64,000 nucleotides of DNA from Carnegiea gigantea (GCA_029747015.1 JAKOGI010001564.1:124001-188000); one strand, 5' to 3'; numbered from the stretch's first letter, positions 34,733-45,853 are shown. Program-made: numbers and translations. The notes: generated from the sequence alone by a model not told the origin.

Positions 34733-36697
34733 TCAGATGTATGCCAAGCGACCTTGAAGTCTGCGAAGCTCTCTAAGATTCTTCGGCTCAGGCATCTCTT
34801 GAATTGCCTTGATCTTCGATTGGTCGATCTCGATTCCCCGATGGTGAATGATGAAGCCTAAGAATTTCCCGGATGTGACACCAAACGCGCACTTGAGCGG
34901 GTTCATCTTCAATTGGCATCTCCGTAATCGTTCAAAGATCAAACGAAGATCTTATATGTGGTCCACCCTCTTTTTGGACTTGACTACCAAATCATCGACG
35001 TAGCATTCAACTTTTTTGTGAAGCATATCGTCGAAAATTGTTTGCATTGTCCTTTGGTAAGTTGCCTCTGCATTCTTAAGTCTGAAGGGCATCACCTTAT
35101 AGCAAAAAATGTCCTTAGGTGTGCGGAAAGCTGTGGCCTCTTGATCTTCTGGCGCCATCAGAATTTGATTGTATCCTGCGGTACAATCCATGAATGACAA
35201 TGCTTCATGCCCTGTAGTTGAGTCGATCATGAGTTCTGTGATAGGTAGCGGGAAATCATCTTTTGGACAAGTGTCGTTGAGATCCTGGAAGTCCACACAA
35301 ATACGAAGTTGCCCATTTTTCTTCCTGACAGACACAATATTTGCGATCCATGTTGGGTATTTGACCTCGCGAATGAATCCTGCCTCTATAAGTTTGTTGA
35401 CCTCCTTTTCAATTTTCGGTACCAACTCTGGGCAAAAACGTCGCTGAGGTTGCTTCTTAGGCGAAATGCCCCTTTTGATAGATAAGCGATGAACTGCAAC
35501 CTTTGGGTCCAACCTGGGCATTTCTTTATAGCTCCAGGCAAATACATCCTTATACTCTGACAGGAGTTCCAAGTACTGCTTTTCCTCTTCGAGTGTAAGT
35601 GATGAGCTTACATAGATAGGGCGAGGCTCTTCATTGGTTCCAAGATTCAGCTCTTTCAGATCATCAACTGTAGCCTGGCCTCCATCTTCAAAAGTCTTAG
35701 GAGTTTCTGCTAACTCTATCTCTGAGTCTGAGTCATCACATTCGTGGATTGTGATATGGTTGGACGAAATAACTTCTTCTTCCTCCGCTTCCTCGTTAGA
35801 GCCAGAGTTTTTTCGTTGACCTGTGAAGACCACAGTACGCCTCTTTACTCTTAATGAACCGTCTGTCTTAACATCCAGACTAGAGAAACGTTTCATACGA
35901 GAAGGGATTAAGCTTTGAACTTCATTTATCATTCCCAAGTGGCTAAATGCAGAGCTTTTCTCGTGCTGAAGTTGTGAGCTTGAGGACTTTTCACCAGCTC
36001 CTATTCTGGCAAAAACCGAAGGCTTTGGCTGAGGATCATTTTTGATTCTGTTGAAAACAGAGCATCTATGATCTTTCCCTTTCCCTATACGAGCGAATAC
36101 TGACAGACGTTTTTTAGAAGTGGATGATTGTAGCCTATCAAACACAGAGGGCTTTGGGTTTGGTGAAGCATTCTCATCTTCACTCACATCTACTTCTTCA
36201 GCCGAGATGTGTTGAATCACCAACTTCTTATCTCTTCGTCTCCCAGATATTCTGACTGGCTGTGGTGGCGTGAAACCTAGTCCAACTTTAGAGACTGCTA
36301 TTGAACCTCCCTGCTCTTGAAGCTTCCTCTGAGTTTCAGTAAGGCCATGAGGCTTGGCTTCGACTACCTTCCCTAAAGCAGCTGGATTTTGAAAGTCGTA
36401 ACCAGCCTTCTCCATAAGCTTGTACGCATTAGGATCAAATCCTTCCCTAGTCCGTGCATTTGGCAAGTCATCGCCTTCTTTAGAGGAAATGACAAACCCG
36501 GAAAGAGGGGGCCTACTCACCTTAGCCTGCCACATCTTAAGCGTTGGAACTATTGCACTTCCTTTTAAGGTTATTATGCTAGCTCCATCATCCTTTTTGG
36601 TAGCTTCGGTCTCGACGCTTCTGCTCGTACACTCGCCAAAGGGCGATTCGCCCTCCTTACGGCGAGACCTAGGTATGTACCTTAAGACTGGTGGCAC
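34733..36697 (-). pseudogene. Tat reverse transcriptase with repeated SVFxRI linker
   Basis: The RT has FIREVKYPTWIANIVSVRKKNG, RICVDFQDLNDTCPKDDFPL, LSFMDCTAGYNQI and CYVDDLVVKS (YVDD catalytic motif). A TAA at about 34950 cuts it before the thumb (KCAFGVTSGKFLGFIIHHRG). The N-terminal half is a linker between protease and RT with five variants of a short peptide: SVFDRL, SVFARI, SVFNRI, SVFARI, SAFSHL (about 35935-36145). Such repeats are common upstream of RT in Tat elements. Confidence 0.85.
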
Positions 36698-36784
36698 TGA
36701 TCCTGTTGAAGCAGCAGCTTGTTTAGTGACTTTCTCAACACAAGAAGTGGTGCTACCTTGCTTGCTTGCTTGTTTCTCGAGCTG

Positions 36785-37627
36785 CTACTTAGGAGCATCA
36801 TCTTTTGCTGCTCGAGGGGCCTTCTTTGTGACACCTTTGCCTGTGAAAGAAATGGTTGACGGTATGGTTTCTTTAGGTGCAGCACCTTCTTCAAAGAACC
36901 TTGCGTCTGCGAAATGAGACTCAGCCTTAGTGAATGGCTTGACATCCCTGTTTATCTTCTTCTCTCCATCACGGTAGTACTTAAGGCATTGGTGTAAAGT
37001 GGAAGCCACTATCCCATGCTCATGAAGCCATGGTCGCCCAAGTAACAACCTGTAGGATGTCTTAGCGTCGATTACATGGAAGATGGAGGACGTCGTCAAA
37101 TCTCCCATTATCAGTTCAATGCGAATCATGCCGATTGCACGTTGGCCTTCAAGATTAAAGCCTTGAATCATCATTCGGCTCTTAGATAGTTCTTCCACTG
37201 TGATGCCTAAGTCATTCATTATAGACTTCGGCATGATGTTGACGGCTGACCCTCCATCCATGAGAATGCGTCTGACTTTCTGCTCCCTAATGTAACCAGT
37301 CACAAACAAAGGACGATTATGGGGCTTGGATCCCAATAATAAATCATCGTTAGCAAAAGTGACTGTGGTGTTGCAATAGGCACACTGAACAGGGCCTTCT
37401 ATTGATGCTCCCTCATCCTTGATTTTATCAGCGTAAAGTTCTGGGTGCTGTAAAGTAGTAACAACATGCTGGCGCATCTCATCAGGCAGACAAAATATTT
37501 GCTCCCAGCCCATGTGAGCTGGTAAAGCCTCCAAGACAGTTAAGGTCTTATCAGCTACTTTAGGAGACTCCTCTTGCCCGTTATTTCTTTCGTCTTCCTC
37601 TTCTTCGAGCTCAGAACATGAAGTCAT
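36785..37627 (-). pseudogene. Tat aspartic protease region
   Basis: RRILMDGGSAVNIMPKSIM is the protease active site (D-G-G-S in place of D-T/S-G-S, as in several plant gypsy families), and YRLLLGRPWLHEHGIV is the second conserved block. An acidic stretch precedes it. It is separated from RT by a stop near 36785. Confidence 0.8.
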
Positions 37628-38024
37628 ATTGACTATAACTTTCTCAAAGAAGCCTGTTGGGAAAAACTCTTCGAGTGTGACAGGGACAAGCGGCTCCTGC
37701 TCAAGAAGGTCAGTAGGCAGAATTTCGTGCCTTTTGACGTTCTTGGACTTCTTCTTTCCTTTTTAATGACGAGAGCTCTTCTTTCTTCCCTGTCTCTTCC
37801 TGCGGCGGAGAGGCAGTGATTGCACTTGGCTTTGCTTCCTTGGCCTTCGGTGAGTGACAAGAGTCTATCCCTCTTCATCAACATCAACTTTATCAGAGAC
37901 ATCCATAACAGGCTCAGTCTCTGTCGTGGGCCCTTTGGAACCAATTGGAATCACCACAGGCTCCAAACTTCCAAATTGAATTGTAAAACCTCATCTATTC
38001 CCTCACCCAGGCCATGCCTACCCT
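37628..38024 (-). pseudogene. Tat gag remnant, truncated by virus sequence
   Basis: Continues upstream of the protease in broken frames (basic, KKERRSPRTSKGTK). A short in-frame piece (GRHGLGEGIDEVLQFNLE) reaches the junction at about 38025. No zinc knuckle is recognisable. Most of gag is missing. Confidence 0.4.
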
Positions 38025-38030
38025 TTGAGT

Positions 38031-39086
38031 AATGCAGGCGCTACCTTAAACATTGACTGTGTTATAAATACAGACGAAGTTATCAAGGAATGGGTAAAAG
38101 CCTTACTCATTTATTATGGTGTCACTAGAACAGATGGTGATGAATTAAAAATTTTCATCCCTTTAACTTTAAGTGGGAAAGTATCTGACTGGTTTACTGC
38201 CTTACCTGAAGAAACCAAGGTAAGATATTTAGGTGGGACAACCACTAATGACAATAAAACAATCATTAATACGATTGAGAACGAAATTCGAAGAGAATTT
38301 TTGGGAGAAGACTATTCTCAGTATCGTTTAAGAGAGAAACGATTAAAGAGGCAAAAATACCTCACGATGCTTTATAATTTACAGATATGCGACATCAATT
38401 ATTTTGATGCCTATGTTTGTGAATTTGAAAAGTATTATTACAAAGCTGAAATATCTTCAGCAGCCCCTAATTCGTTAAATTTCCATAACGATATGTTCTT
38501 TACTAAATTACCATTCCCATGGAGTGATTTAATATTTAGTAAATGGAAGGCCGCAGAACGACCTGAAAGAACTGACACATTAGGTGCCAGAATTGAGTTT
38601 GCTAGAATAACACTAGCAGATGAATGTGAAAAAGCCTATAAAAGAAAGAGGCTTCAAAAGGACCAAAAGAAGCTGAAATGTAAAGATCAGCTCTATTATC
38701 CTAGTAAGTTTGGTTGTCAATTAGACAAACCTACTAAACAGAAAAAGAAGTTTAAGGCCAAAAAGAAACTTGGTAAACGTGTCAAGAAGCACCCCAAACC
38801 TTTCAAGAAGAAAAGAAAATTCTTTAAAAAGAAACAAAAGAAAAAGGAAGACAAGAGTTCTTCTAAGCAGATCCAAAAACAAGATTGTAAATGTTGGAAC
38901 TGCAATGAAAAGGGACATTATGCAAATGAATGCCCCAAAAAGATTAATTTTGCTGGCGTTTGCTCTAATGAGTTATTTGAGCAATTTGCAGGCTACGAAG
39001 AAGTAGCATTTTCAGACATAACGTCTGAAGACGAGATCCTCGTCTTAACATATTTATCCAGCAGCTCAGACGATGAGTCAGACTGA
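38031..39086 (+). pseudogene. Caulimovirid coat protein (gag-like), N-terminus missing
   Basis: About 350 codons open from the junction with the Tat element. The N-terminal part resembles a capsid core (NYFDAYVCEFEKYYYKAE). A very Lys-rich stretch (38720-38880) is followed by a zinc knuckle, CWNCNEKGHYANEC, and an acidic C-terminus (SSSSDDESD). This is the usual coat protein layout for the family. The true start is lost because the segment is linearised here. It overlaps the movement protein start by 14 bases. Confidence 0.85.
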
Positions 39087-40259
39087 AGAGCATTCACAAC
39101 AAGAGGAAGGTGAATCCTCAGGTACGTATTCTAATGAGATACTTTTCGATAAAAAGAAGTATCAAAAGATTTTATCTAAAACCTCAAGATAAATGAGCAT
39201 GAAGGTTTTAAACGAACCTTATTACAAATTTTCCGTAGAAGGAATATTCAGTACTTTGGTACTAATATTCAGGAAATCCCTATTAGCAGCAATATAGCTG
39301 AAGGACAAGTAGAATTACCCTTAGTAACCATCGAACAGATTAGACAAAAAATCAGGAAAATCCCTGAAAAGGACCGAACTAAGATCGGTTATATCCATTT
39401 TGGTGCAGTAAGAATTCATTTGAAAGCCACCTTTCAAAAGGGATTAGACACCCCTATAATTCTTACATTAATGCATAATCGCATTGCAAATCGATCAGAA
39501 GCCATAATAGGCATTCTGAAGGGAAACTTGGTTTACCAAAACCTTAGTTTCACCACTTACCCAGGGTATAGTATACCCATTAGGGATTTGGACACTAACC
39601 GTGCCCTAAATCTCTGTTATCACTTTCAAAGGTCAGACTTACTAGAAAGTCTACACCATTCACCATTTACCATCTATACCATGGTAAGTTACATGCTAAG
39701 TAACACTCATGTTATGGACCAATTTCTCCAAAAAGACGAAATTGAGTTAGACGATATCTTTTCTAATATCTGTGAAGTCCAAGAGATTTCTAGACCTAAG
39801 TTGCAGCCAATCAAAGAGTGGCAGATTGATATTAAACAGAAACCACTGTTTAATAGATGCAACAGTGTGCAAGGTAGATACTCTGTAGACGGTAGTATTC
39901 TACGAAGCTACCCCCTTGAGCGATTGCCAAATCCAAAATTGGCTAATTTCCAAATTGTGAGTAAGATTTACATCACACAATGGAAAGACGGATTGATTTG
40001 GATTAATCCTGCCATTCAGCATAACTACGCTGGTCCTGAGATTTATTCTCAAATGCAAGAACATAAACTAACTTATGTTCCTGTACTCTTTGAATCCGTT
40101 GAACGGATTATTCATCTTGAAAATCAAGCTTTCAATACTAAAGCTGATTTGCTCTTAGGAATGCGTTTCTTATCAGAAACCATTTATTCCATAACTGAGC
40201 ATTTTATGACCATTAAGCTCAATGGTATAATTGTTCATGCCAGTAAAGTCCATGAATAA
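39073..40259 (+). pseudogene. Caulimovirid movement protein, segment 1 (frameshifted)
   Basis: ATG at 39073 overlaps the coat protein stop. The 30K-superfamily core is clear: IGYIHFGAVRIHLKATF, LDTPIILTLMHNR and LVYQNLSFTTYPGYS. Relative to segment 3, one A is missing from an A run near 39180, breaking the frame after about 36 codons; downstream codons stay open to the stop at 40259. Segment 3 has the same gene unbroken. Confidence 0.85.
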
Positions 40260-42252
40260 GGTACCATATATTAAGGTACAGTTAGTTTACAGGTTTCATC
40301 AACCTGAATGGTTTCATGCCATGATAGACACCGGATCAGATGTCACAATGGCATCCGCCAATTCTTATCCAGAACGATACTGGAAAGACTTGCATAAACT
40401 CCTACAGGTGGTTGTAGCATCTGGACAGGTTACTAAACTCACCAAAGCCGTTTTTGGTCAGTTTATAGCTATCCAAGATAGCTCAGAAAACTAGTTCAAG
40501 GTATTACCACTACCTACTGTAGTAATACAAGCACCTAAAGATGCTACCTATAACCTCCTCTTAGGAGTTGACTTTCTTAATAGATTCAAGGAATATAGCT
40601 GTGACCATTCACACATTAGTTTCCTCACCCCATGTGGACATTGGATCAAGTCCCAGCTCATAGCCCATCCTCAGTATCGAGGAACTATCTCATTTCAACC
40701 ACGCAGCCAGCATGGTGGAGAGCCTAGGCCCAAAAATATAAACCGGCCCAAAAACCTTACAAAAAGGCCCAAAGACCATTCTAAGGTCAAAGCCCAATTG
40801 CTAAATGCTCTATCAAACACCCAAAGAGCATTAGAATTTAGGCTAGAAAACGAAGTAAAAACACTTCTACAAGCCCATTTCGATGATAACCCATTGAAAT
40901 ATTGGGACAAGGATAAGTCTTATGCAGACATCCAACTCAAAGAGGCCAACTCAATTGTACGAGTTAAGCCCATGAGATATAGTCAGGCAGATGAACTCGA
41001 GTTCAAAGTCCAACTCAAAGAACTCGAAGAAAAGCAACTAGCTTTCAAAAGCACTGAGGATAACAAAAGTCCTCATAGTAGTCCAGCATTCATGGTAAAC
41101 AACCACTCTGAACAAAAGAGAGGTAAGCCAAGAATGGTGATTAACTACAAAAGGTTAAACGAATTAACCGTCTTTGATGGTTATTTCCTTCCTAATAAGG
41201 AATTGCTTATCAACAAAACCCTTAACAAAAAGTGGTTTTCCAAATTTGATTGCAAATCGGGATTTTATCAGATTAAACTAAAAGAATCTGCCAAGCCCTT
41301 AACTGCATTCAGCACACCTCAGGGGCAATACATTTGGAATGTAATGCCTATGGGACTAAAAAACGCCCCACAGATTTTCCAAAGAAGAATGGATAATATC
41401 TTCAATGAATATTCAGACTTTTGTCTAGTTTATGTTGATGATATCTTGATCTTTTCTTCTAATATTGCAGATCATGCAACTCATCTCATGAAATTCATTG
41501 AGAAAAGCCGTAATCACGGGTTAATACTATCAGCTAAAAAAGCTGAGATTGCAAAAGAACAAATCGAGTTTTTAGGTCTAAAAATCGACCATAAGGGTAT
41601 AGAAATGCAACCCCACATATGTGAAAAAGTTGCCAACTTCCCTGATAAACTCTGCGACCGAAAACAGGTTGAACGATTCTTAGGATGTATCAATTATGTC
41701 AGTGACTTTGTGCCTAACCTAGCATGGCTAAGAGGTCCACTTCAAGATCTTCTTAAGAAAAGATTAAATTTACAATGGCAAGACTACCACACCCATCTTG
41801 TCCAACAACTCAAGAAGTTGTGTAGGCAATTACCTAGATTGGCCATCCCTGAACCAGGTGATCAACTAATAGTTGAAACAGATGCCTCAGACCTTTACTG
41901 GGGAGGAGTCCTTAAAGCCAGAAAGGCTGATGACAAAGAACATGTTTGCAGGTATGCTAACGGATGTTTTAAGCCAGCTGAGATTAATTATCACAGCAAT
42001 GAAAAGGAATTACTCGCCTTAAAACGGAGTTTTGCTAAATTCCATTTCTTTATTTTACCTGTAAAGTTCTTAGTCAGAACAGATAACACTAATGTGAAAG
42101 CTTACATTTTTAATAAGCTCCCCTGTACCCCTGAGTACAAGAGACGCCATAGATGGCAACAATATTTTCAGGAATATCAATTCGATATTGAACATATAAA
42201 AGGTAAGAATAACCATCTTGCTGATTTTCTTAGCAGGGAAGCCAATGGTTGA
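40237..42252 (+). pseudogene. Caulimovirid protease-RT-RNase H, segment 1 (nonsense codon)
   Basis: Protease active site WFHAMIDTGSDVTMA lies near the N-terminus. RT shows GKPRMVINYKRLNELT, FSKFDCKSGFYQIKL, MPMGLKNAPQIFQRRMD and VYVDDILIFSS. RNase H shows IVETDASDLYWGG, NEKELLALKRSF and a final HIKGKNNHLADFLSR. A TAG at 40492-40494 (CAG in segment 3) cuts protease from RT. No integrase follows, as expected for a pararetrovirus. Starts inside the movement protein end and overlaps the next ORF by 8 bases. Confidence 0.9.
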
Positions 42253-43364
42253 GGAAGAGACATCTTCAGCAGACCCCAGATCCTTATTGGAAATGGCAAT
42301 CCATGAATTATGTGTCGCTCATGAACGAATAACACAAATCCAGAAGGAAATTGCAGAGGAAATTAATCCTCGTATCATCCAGGCCTTATCTAGCCTCGAT
42401 GAAGTAACGGCGTTACAAGCCATTGACTTATCTGATGAAACACATCAGGCCTTTCTTGGAGCATGTGAACGTGCCCAAAAAGGAAAAGGACTCGTGTCCG
42501 ATAGTCTCCAAGAAGGAGAGGGACTTTTATCCACACAAGAAATCCCTAAGCCTACTTTCAAAACGAAAGGAAAGGTTCAGGAATGTTCTACCTCCTCAGA
42601 AACAGAGGAAGAAGATGACTTCATAGTCATCGTGCCCAAGGCACAAAAGCCTATATTGAATCAGGCTATATCCATGGAACAATACGTTTCATATTCAAAA
42701 TGGGTTTATACAGCCCAGAGCACTAACAGTCAAATGATTGACACTTCTGGGAATTTATCCCAGAATTCATTTTCTTGCAGGGAGTCCTACAGACGACGTT
42801 AGCAAGGCAGTCATGTTCGGTTTCTGTGCTAGCATTACATGCAGCCCCGGAAACAGAGAAATTCTAGGACTACATAAGTCCATAATCGAAGCTGTCAAAA
42901 AGTTTCGAAAGAGCTCCAAATCTGATTGGGTAGTATTAAAAATACTATCTGCCAGCCCAGAAGTTCTACCAACTCCAGCACCAGCATGGTTAATTATCCA
43001 GCTTTGTACCCCCAACAAGGCTAATTTAAAGTTCAGAAAGAACAAATCCCTTGAAATCCCAGATATTGATGAGGGATGGATCTGTAACAGACGAGCTCTC
43101 GGGTTTATCGTCATCTTAAAGAAATTAGAATCTTTAAGAAAAGCCAACAAAGGCTTTATGTATAATTCCCCCAGCAACATTTTTATTTATGCTGAAGGAA
43201 ATTGTACCCCTAGGTATGATGCCCTAAACAAAATAAGTTCAGGGATTAGCCTAATACATACTTGTAGAATACCAGGAACTCATCATACGCGAAGTCTGCT
43301 ATGTGGAAATCTCCACGAAGAAAAGACAGCAGGTTGCTGTATTTGCCCTCTCAGGCTTCTATAG
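42245..43364 (+). pseudogene. TAV-like (ORF VI-position) protein, segment 1 (frameshifted)
   Basis: ATG at 42245 overlaps the RNase H stop. The N-terminal half is acidic and helical (MAIHELCVAHERITQIQKEI). After about 170 codons comes a domain with WVYTAQSTNSQMID and SKAVMFGFCASITCSPGNRE, placed and sized like the caulimovirus transactivator/viroplasmin. One extra G near 42750 relative to segment 4 breaks the frame. Assignment rests mainly on gene order and size; the domain match is by impression. Confidence 0.6.
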
Positions 43365-43606
43365 AAAGGAAGCGTGTTGGACCCCACAAGAAAGTACCAA
43401 GAAGGTATTATTATCAGCCAGCTGTGAAAGGCACTACTTTATCAAAAGCAACACCCACTACTGAAGAAGCAGAAGGACGCTTCATGATTAAGAAAAGCAA
43501 AGGCCAGCACTGCAAGAAAAGGACGTCCACCATTGTAAAGAACAACGCGTTTTCGTACGAAAAGAAAGAACGCATTTCCTACAGTAAAAGCAGGAATCTT
43601 CAATAG
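43301..43606 (+). CDS. Small basic ORF overlapping the TAV end
   Basis: 101 codons starting MWKSPRRKDSRLLYLPSQ, in another frame than the TAV-like ORF and overlapping its last 64 bases. The same ORF occurs at 45551-45853 and 49940-50245 with few changes. In the 45551 copy it includes CHYCKKDVHHC, a possible Cys/His metal-binding cluster, which is disrupted here. It may be a shifted C-terminus of the TAV-like protein or a chance frame in promoter-proximal DNA. Confidence 0.35.
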   Translation: MWKSPRRKDSRLLYLPSQASIERKRVGPHKKVPRRYYYQPAVKGTTLSKATPTTEEAEGRFMIKKSKGQHCKKRTSTIVKNNAFSYEKKERISYSKSRNLQ

Positions 43607-44140
43607 TGCAAAAGCAAAAGGACGACGCAGGCGCACTATCACCAACAGTAAAAGCAAATTATGTAATTTTTCTTTTGAAATTTGTACTATTTGCTTTAGG
43701 TGATTTGTACGATTGTCGGTCGTGTTGCTCTATATAAGGAGCATTGCCTCGTTTATTAGAGGTATCGAAAAACGGAGAGAGAGCATCTCTATCTAAAAAT
43801 TCTAGAGAGAATGAGGGTTGAGTAACTACTCCTTTAGAGAGTAGAGTATGTAAACAAGATTAGTGTATAATTATTAGTATTATCAATAAAAGTAGTTTTT
43901 ATATATCTTGGTGTACAACATTATTTGGTTTGAGAGAAAGGTCTGGAGTACCTTTAGAATAGCCAGAGAAGTAGCCAATAGACAGGTGGTCGCCGGCGAA
44001 AGAGGTTGAGGTCCAGCGAGGTATTGATCTTGACTCTAACTAATCATGTTCTATCTCAAGATGCATATTTACTACTTAGTTTGATAAGACTAATAATTAT
44101 CATTAATTTGTTTATATGCTTGAAACCTATTTTAGTTATC
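43607..44140 (+). promoter_or_regulatory. Pararetrovirus promoter, leader start and polyA signal
   Basis: TATA box CTATATAAGG at 43730-43739, preceded by an enhancer-like stretch with GACG motifs, then a purine-rich leader (GAGAGAGAGC). AATAAA at 43885-43890 lies about 120 bases after the expected start site. This fits the family rule that the pregenomic RNA passes the polyA signal once and becomes terminally redundant. Similar sequence recurs at 45854-46387 and, partly, at 49807-49940 (-). Confidence 0.7.
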
Positions 44141-44569
44141 ATGAACCCCTTCAGCCCTGAACAACTGTATGCCAAGGCTATAGTTAAAAATGCCTTAGAA
44201 CGATGCCTTCTAGAGAAGGAAAACAGTGAGTTTATTATTCAGGTCAAAGAGACCCTGCTTAACATTAGCAGACGAGGACTAGAACGATTAAGTGATGACT
44301 TTTTCGATAATCCTCTAGTACTCGCTGATGGCGAGATAATTATTCCAAGCCCAAGGAGTATCCTTGAAAATGATAATCTTTATCATATTAATGCTATCCA
44401 CCGCCAAAAGGCTATTCTTGACGGCATTAACGAGGCCTTACTTTCTTTAGACACTTGTCTTAGACGTCATAACCAAAATTATGACTATAGATATCAAGAG
44501 TTTCTTAAAAGAAGAAGGACCAATAGGTCTAAAAATAATTCCGCACCCAGTTGTTGCTATGCTCAATAA
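44141..44569 (+). CDS. ORF A, leader-position protein of unknown function
   Basis: 142 codons, MNPFSPEQLYAKAIVKNALE..., mostly helical and charged, ending in a basic NRSKNNSAPSCCYAQ-like tail. It lies between the promoter/polyA region and the primer site, only 22 bases before the latter. It is intact here and repeated, truncated after about 89 codons, at 46388-46657. I do not recognise the family. The conserved frame in two copies suggests a real viral gene, although the copies are young. Confidence 0.5.
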   Translation: MNPFSPEQLYAKAIVKNALERCLLEKENSEFIIQVKETLLNISRRGLERLSDDFFDNPLVLADGEIIIPSPRSILENDNLYHINAIHRQKAILDGINEALLSLDTCLRRHNQNYDYRYQEFLKRRRTNRSKNNSAPSCCYAQ

Positions 44570-44591
44570 CTGGAAAAAGAAGCTGTCGAAA

Positions 44592-44604
44592 TGGTATCAG
44601 AGCC
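44592..44604 (+). promoter_or_regulatory. Primer binding site for minus-strand synthesis (tRNA-Met)
   Basis: TGGTATCAGAGCC is a perfect complement of the plant initiator tRNA-Met 3' end, the minus-strand primer of all Caulimoviridae. It marks the conventional zero point of the viral map and sets gene order: ORF B, coat, movement, protease-RT, TAV, promoter, ORF A. Confidence 0.85.
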
Positions 44605-44763
44605 ATTCTTCATGTCTCAGACCCAGAGACCAAACAAATTGTCTTAAAACCAAAGATAAAAGATGGATTTATATCTGTCAACAGGCTGTACTTGCCAATT
44701 GTCAATGGTACGTACAACCTGACCTAGCAAGTCCTGCTAGAGATTCTTTATCAGGATTAAGTG

Positions 44764-45250
44764 ATGGATAAAGCTAGTAGCAGTTCATCATCTCCTTATA
44801 AGGAATTGTGGAAGTCCAATTTACAAGGACAAACAATAGATACTAAGTTAGATAGTATCTACGAGGGATTAGGGGAGATCCAGAAATTAATTCTGCATAC
44901 TCCTAAATCAGAACCAGAACAACAAATTGTTCGCAGAAGAGTTAGATTTAACCCTTCTATTGACCCTACCAAACCAGGGTATCCTTCAATTTCGAACATG
45001 GTTCGAACGTTTATCTCCTTAGAAGAATTAGAGCAAGAATATGCTCAAGCTAATTCTGATGAGGAAGATGAGATCTTAGATAAGATCAATGAACTCCAAT
45101 TACAATGTAATATGGAGGCTACAGGTGAAGCATCATCTAGTCACCCCATGATTGTACCAGACTCGACCCAGTCTAGTGGTCCAAGTGGTCCAAGTGGTCC
45201 AGAGGTAAGACCTGAGAGTCAGACTAATCTTGATAGTCCAAGTGGTAATA
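44764..45250 (+). pseudogene. ORF B, probable start of the coat protein polyprotein (truncated)
   Basis: ATG at 44764, MDKASSSSSSPYKELWKSN..., with acidic, helical segments (LEELEQEYAQANSDEEDEI) and a repeated Ser-Gly-Pro peptide near the end. It is cut at about 45250, where the sequence switches to antisense protease. Because segment 1 begins inside a coat protein whose N-terminus is missing, ORF B may be that N-terminus across the circular junction. This is inference. Confidence 0.45.
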
Positions 45251-45390
45251 CCTTGAACTGGTTTTCTGTGCTATCTTGGATAGCTATAAACTGACCAAAA
45301 ACGGCTTTGGTGAGTTTAGTAACCTGTCCAGATGCTACAACCACCTGTAGGGGTTTATGCAAGTCTTTCCAGTATCGTTCTGGATAAGAA
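45241..45390 (-). pseudogene. Protease fragment, opposite orientation
   Basis: 150 bases near-identical to 47670-47820 (-). The left joint shares AGTGGTAATA with ORF B and the right joint shares TAAGAA with the TAV sequence, both microhomologies. It encodes a part of the protease without the active site. Confidence 0.85.
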
Positions 45391-45853
45391 AAGCCAACAA
45401 AGGCTTTATGTATAATTCCCCCAGCAACATTTTTATTTATGCTGAAGGAAATTGTACCCCTAGGTATGATGCCCTAAACAAAATAAGTTCAGGGATTAGC
45501 CTAATACATACTTGTAGAATACCAGGAACTCATCATACGCGAAGTCTGCTATGTGGAAATCTCCACGAAGAAAAGACAGCAGGTTGCTGTATTTGCCCTC
45601 TCAGGCTTCTATAGAAAGGAAGCGTGTTGGACCCCACAAGAAAGTACCAAGAAGGTATTATTATCGGCCAGCTGTGAAAGGCACTACTTTATCAAAAGCA
45701 GCACCCACTACTGAAGAAGCAGAAGGACGCTTCGTGATTAAGAAAAGCAAATGCCACTACTGCAAAAAGGACGTCCACCATTGCAAAGGACAACGCGTTT
45801 CGTACGAAAAGAAAGAACGCATTTCCTACAGTAAAAGCAGGAATCTTCAATAG
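45385..45853 (+). pseudogene. Segment 2: TAV 3' end and overlapping basic ORF
   Basis: Repeats 43135-43606. The TAV-like frame (KANKGFMYNSPSNIFIYAE...) runs to 45614. The overlapping ORF (45551-45853) keeps CHYCKKDVHHC. Differences from segment 1 are few substitutions and small indels near 45750. Confidence 0.8.

Larger units (their letters stand above)
26342..38024 (-). mobile_element. Tat/Ogre-type Ty3/gypsy element with antisense PMD gene
   Basis: Minus-strand order: protease, RT, RNase H, second archaeal-type RNase H, integrase, long 3' region, purine tract, LTR. Two RNase H domains place it in the Tat/Ogre lineage. The 5.4-kb 3' region holds a plus-strand plant mobile domain gene. The right end (gag start, leader and 5' LTR) is replaced by the pararetrovirus cluster at about 38025. 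Several nonsense codons and frameshifts show it cannot move on its own. Confidence 0.85.

Noticed and set aside
38717..38918. Phe/Leu-rich frames antisense to the coat protein (also at 49266-49467)
   Set aside because: Mirror of the Lys-rich coat protein stretch; no independent support.
42767..43180. 137-codon antisense frame in the TAV region (also at 50366-50779)
   Set aside because: Conserved only because the underlying copies are near-identical; no motif or start context supports a gene.
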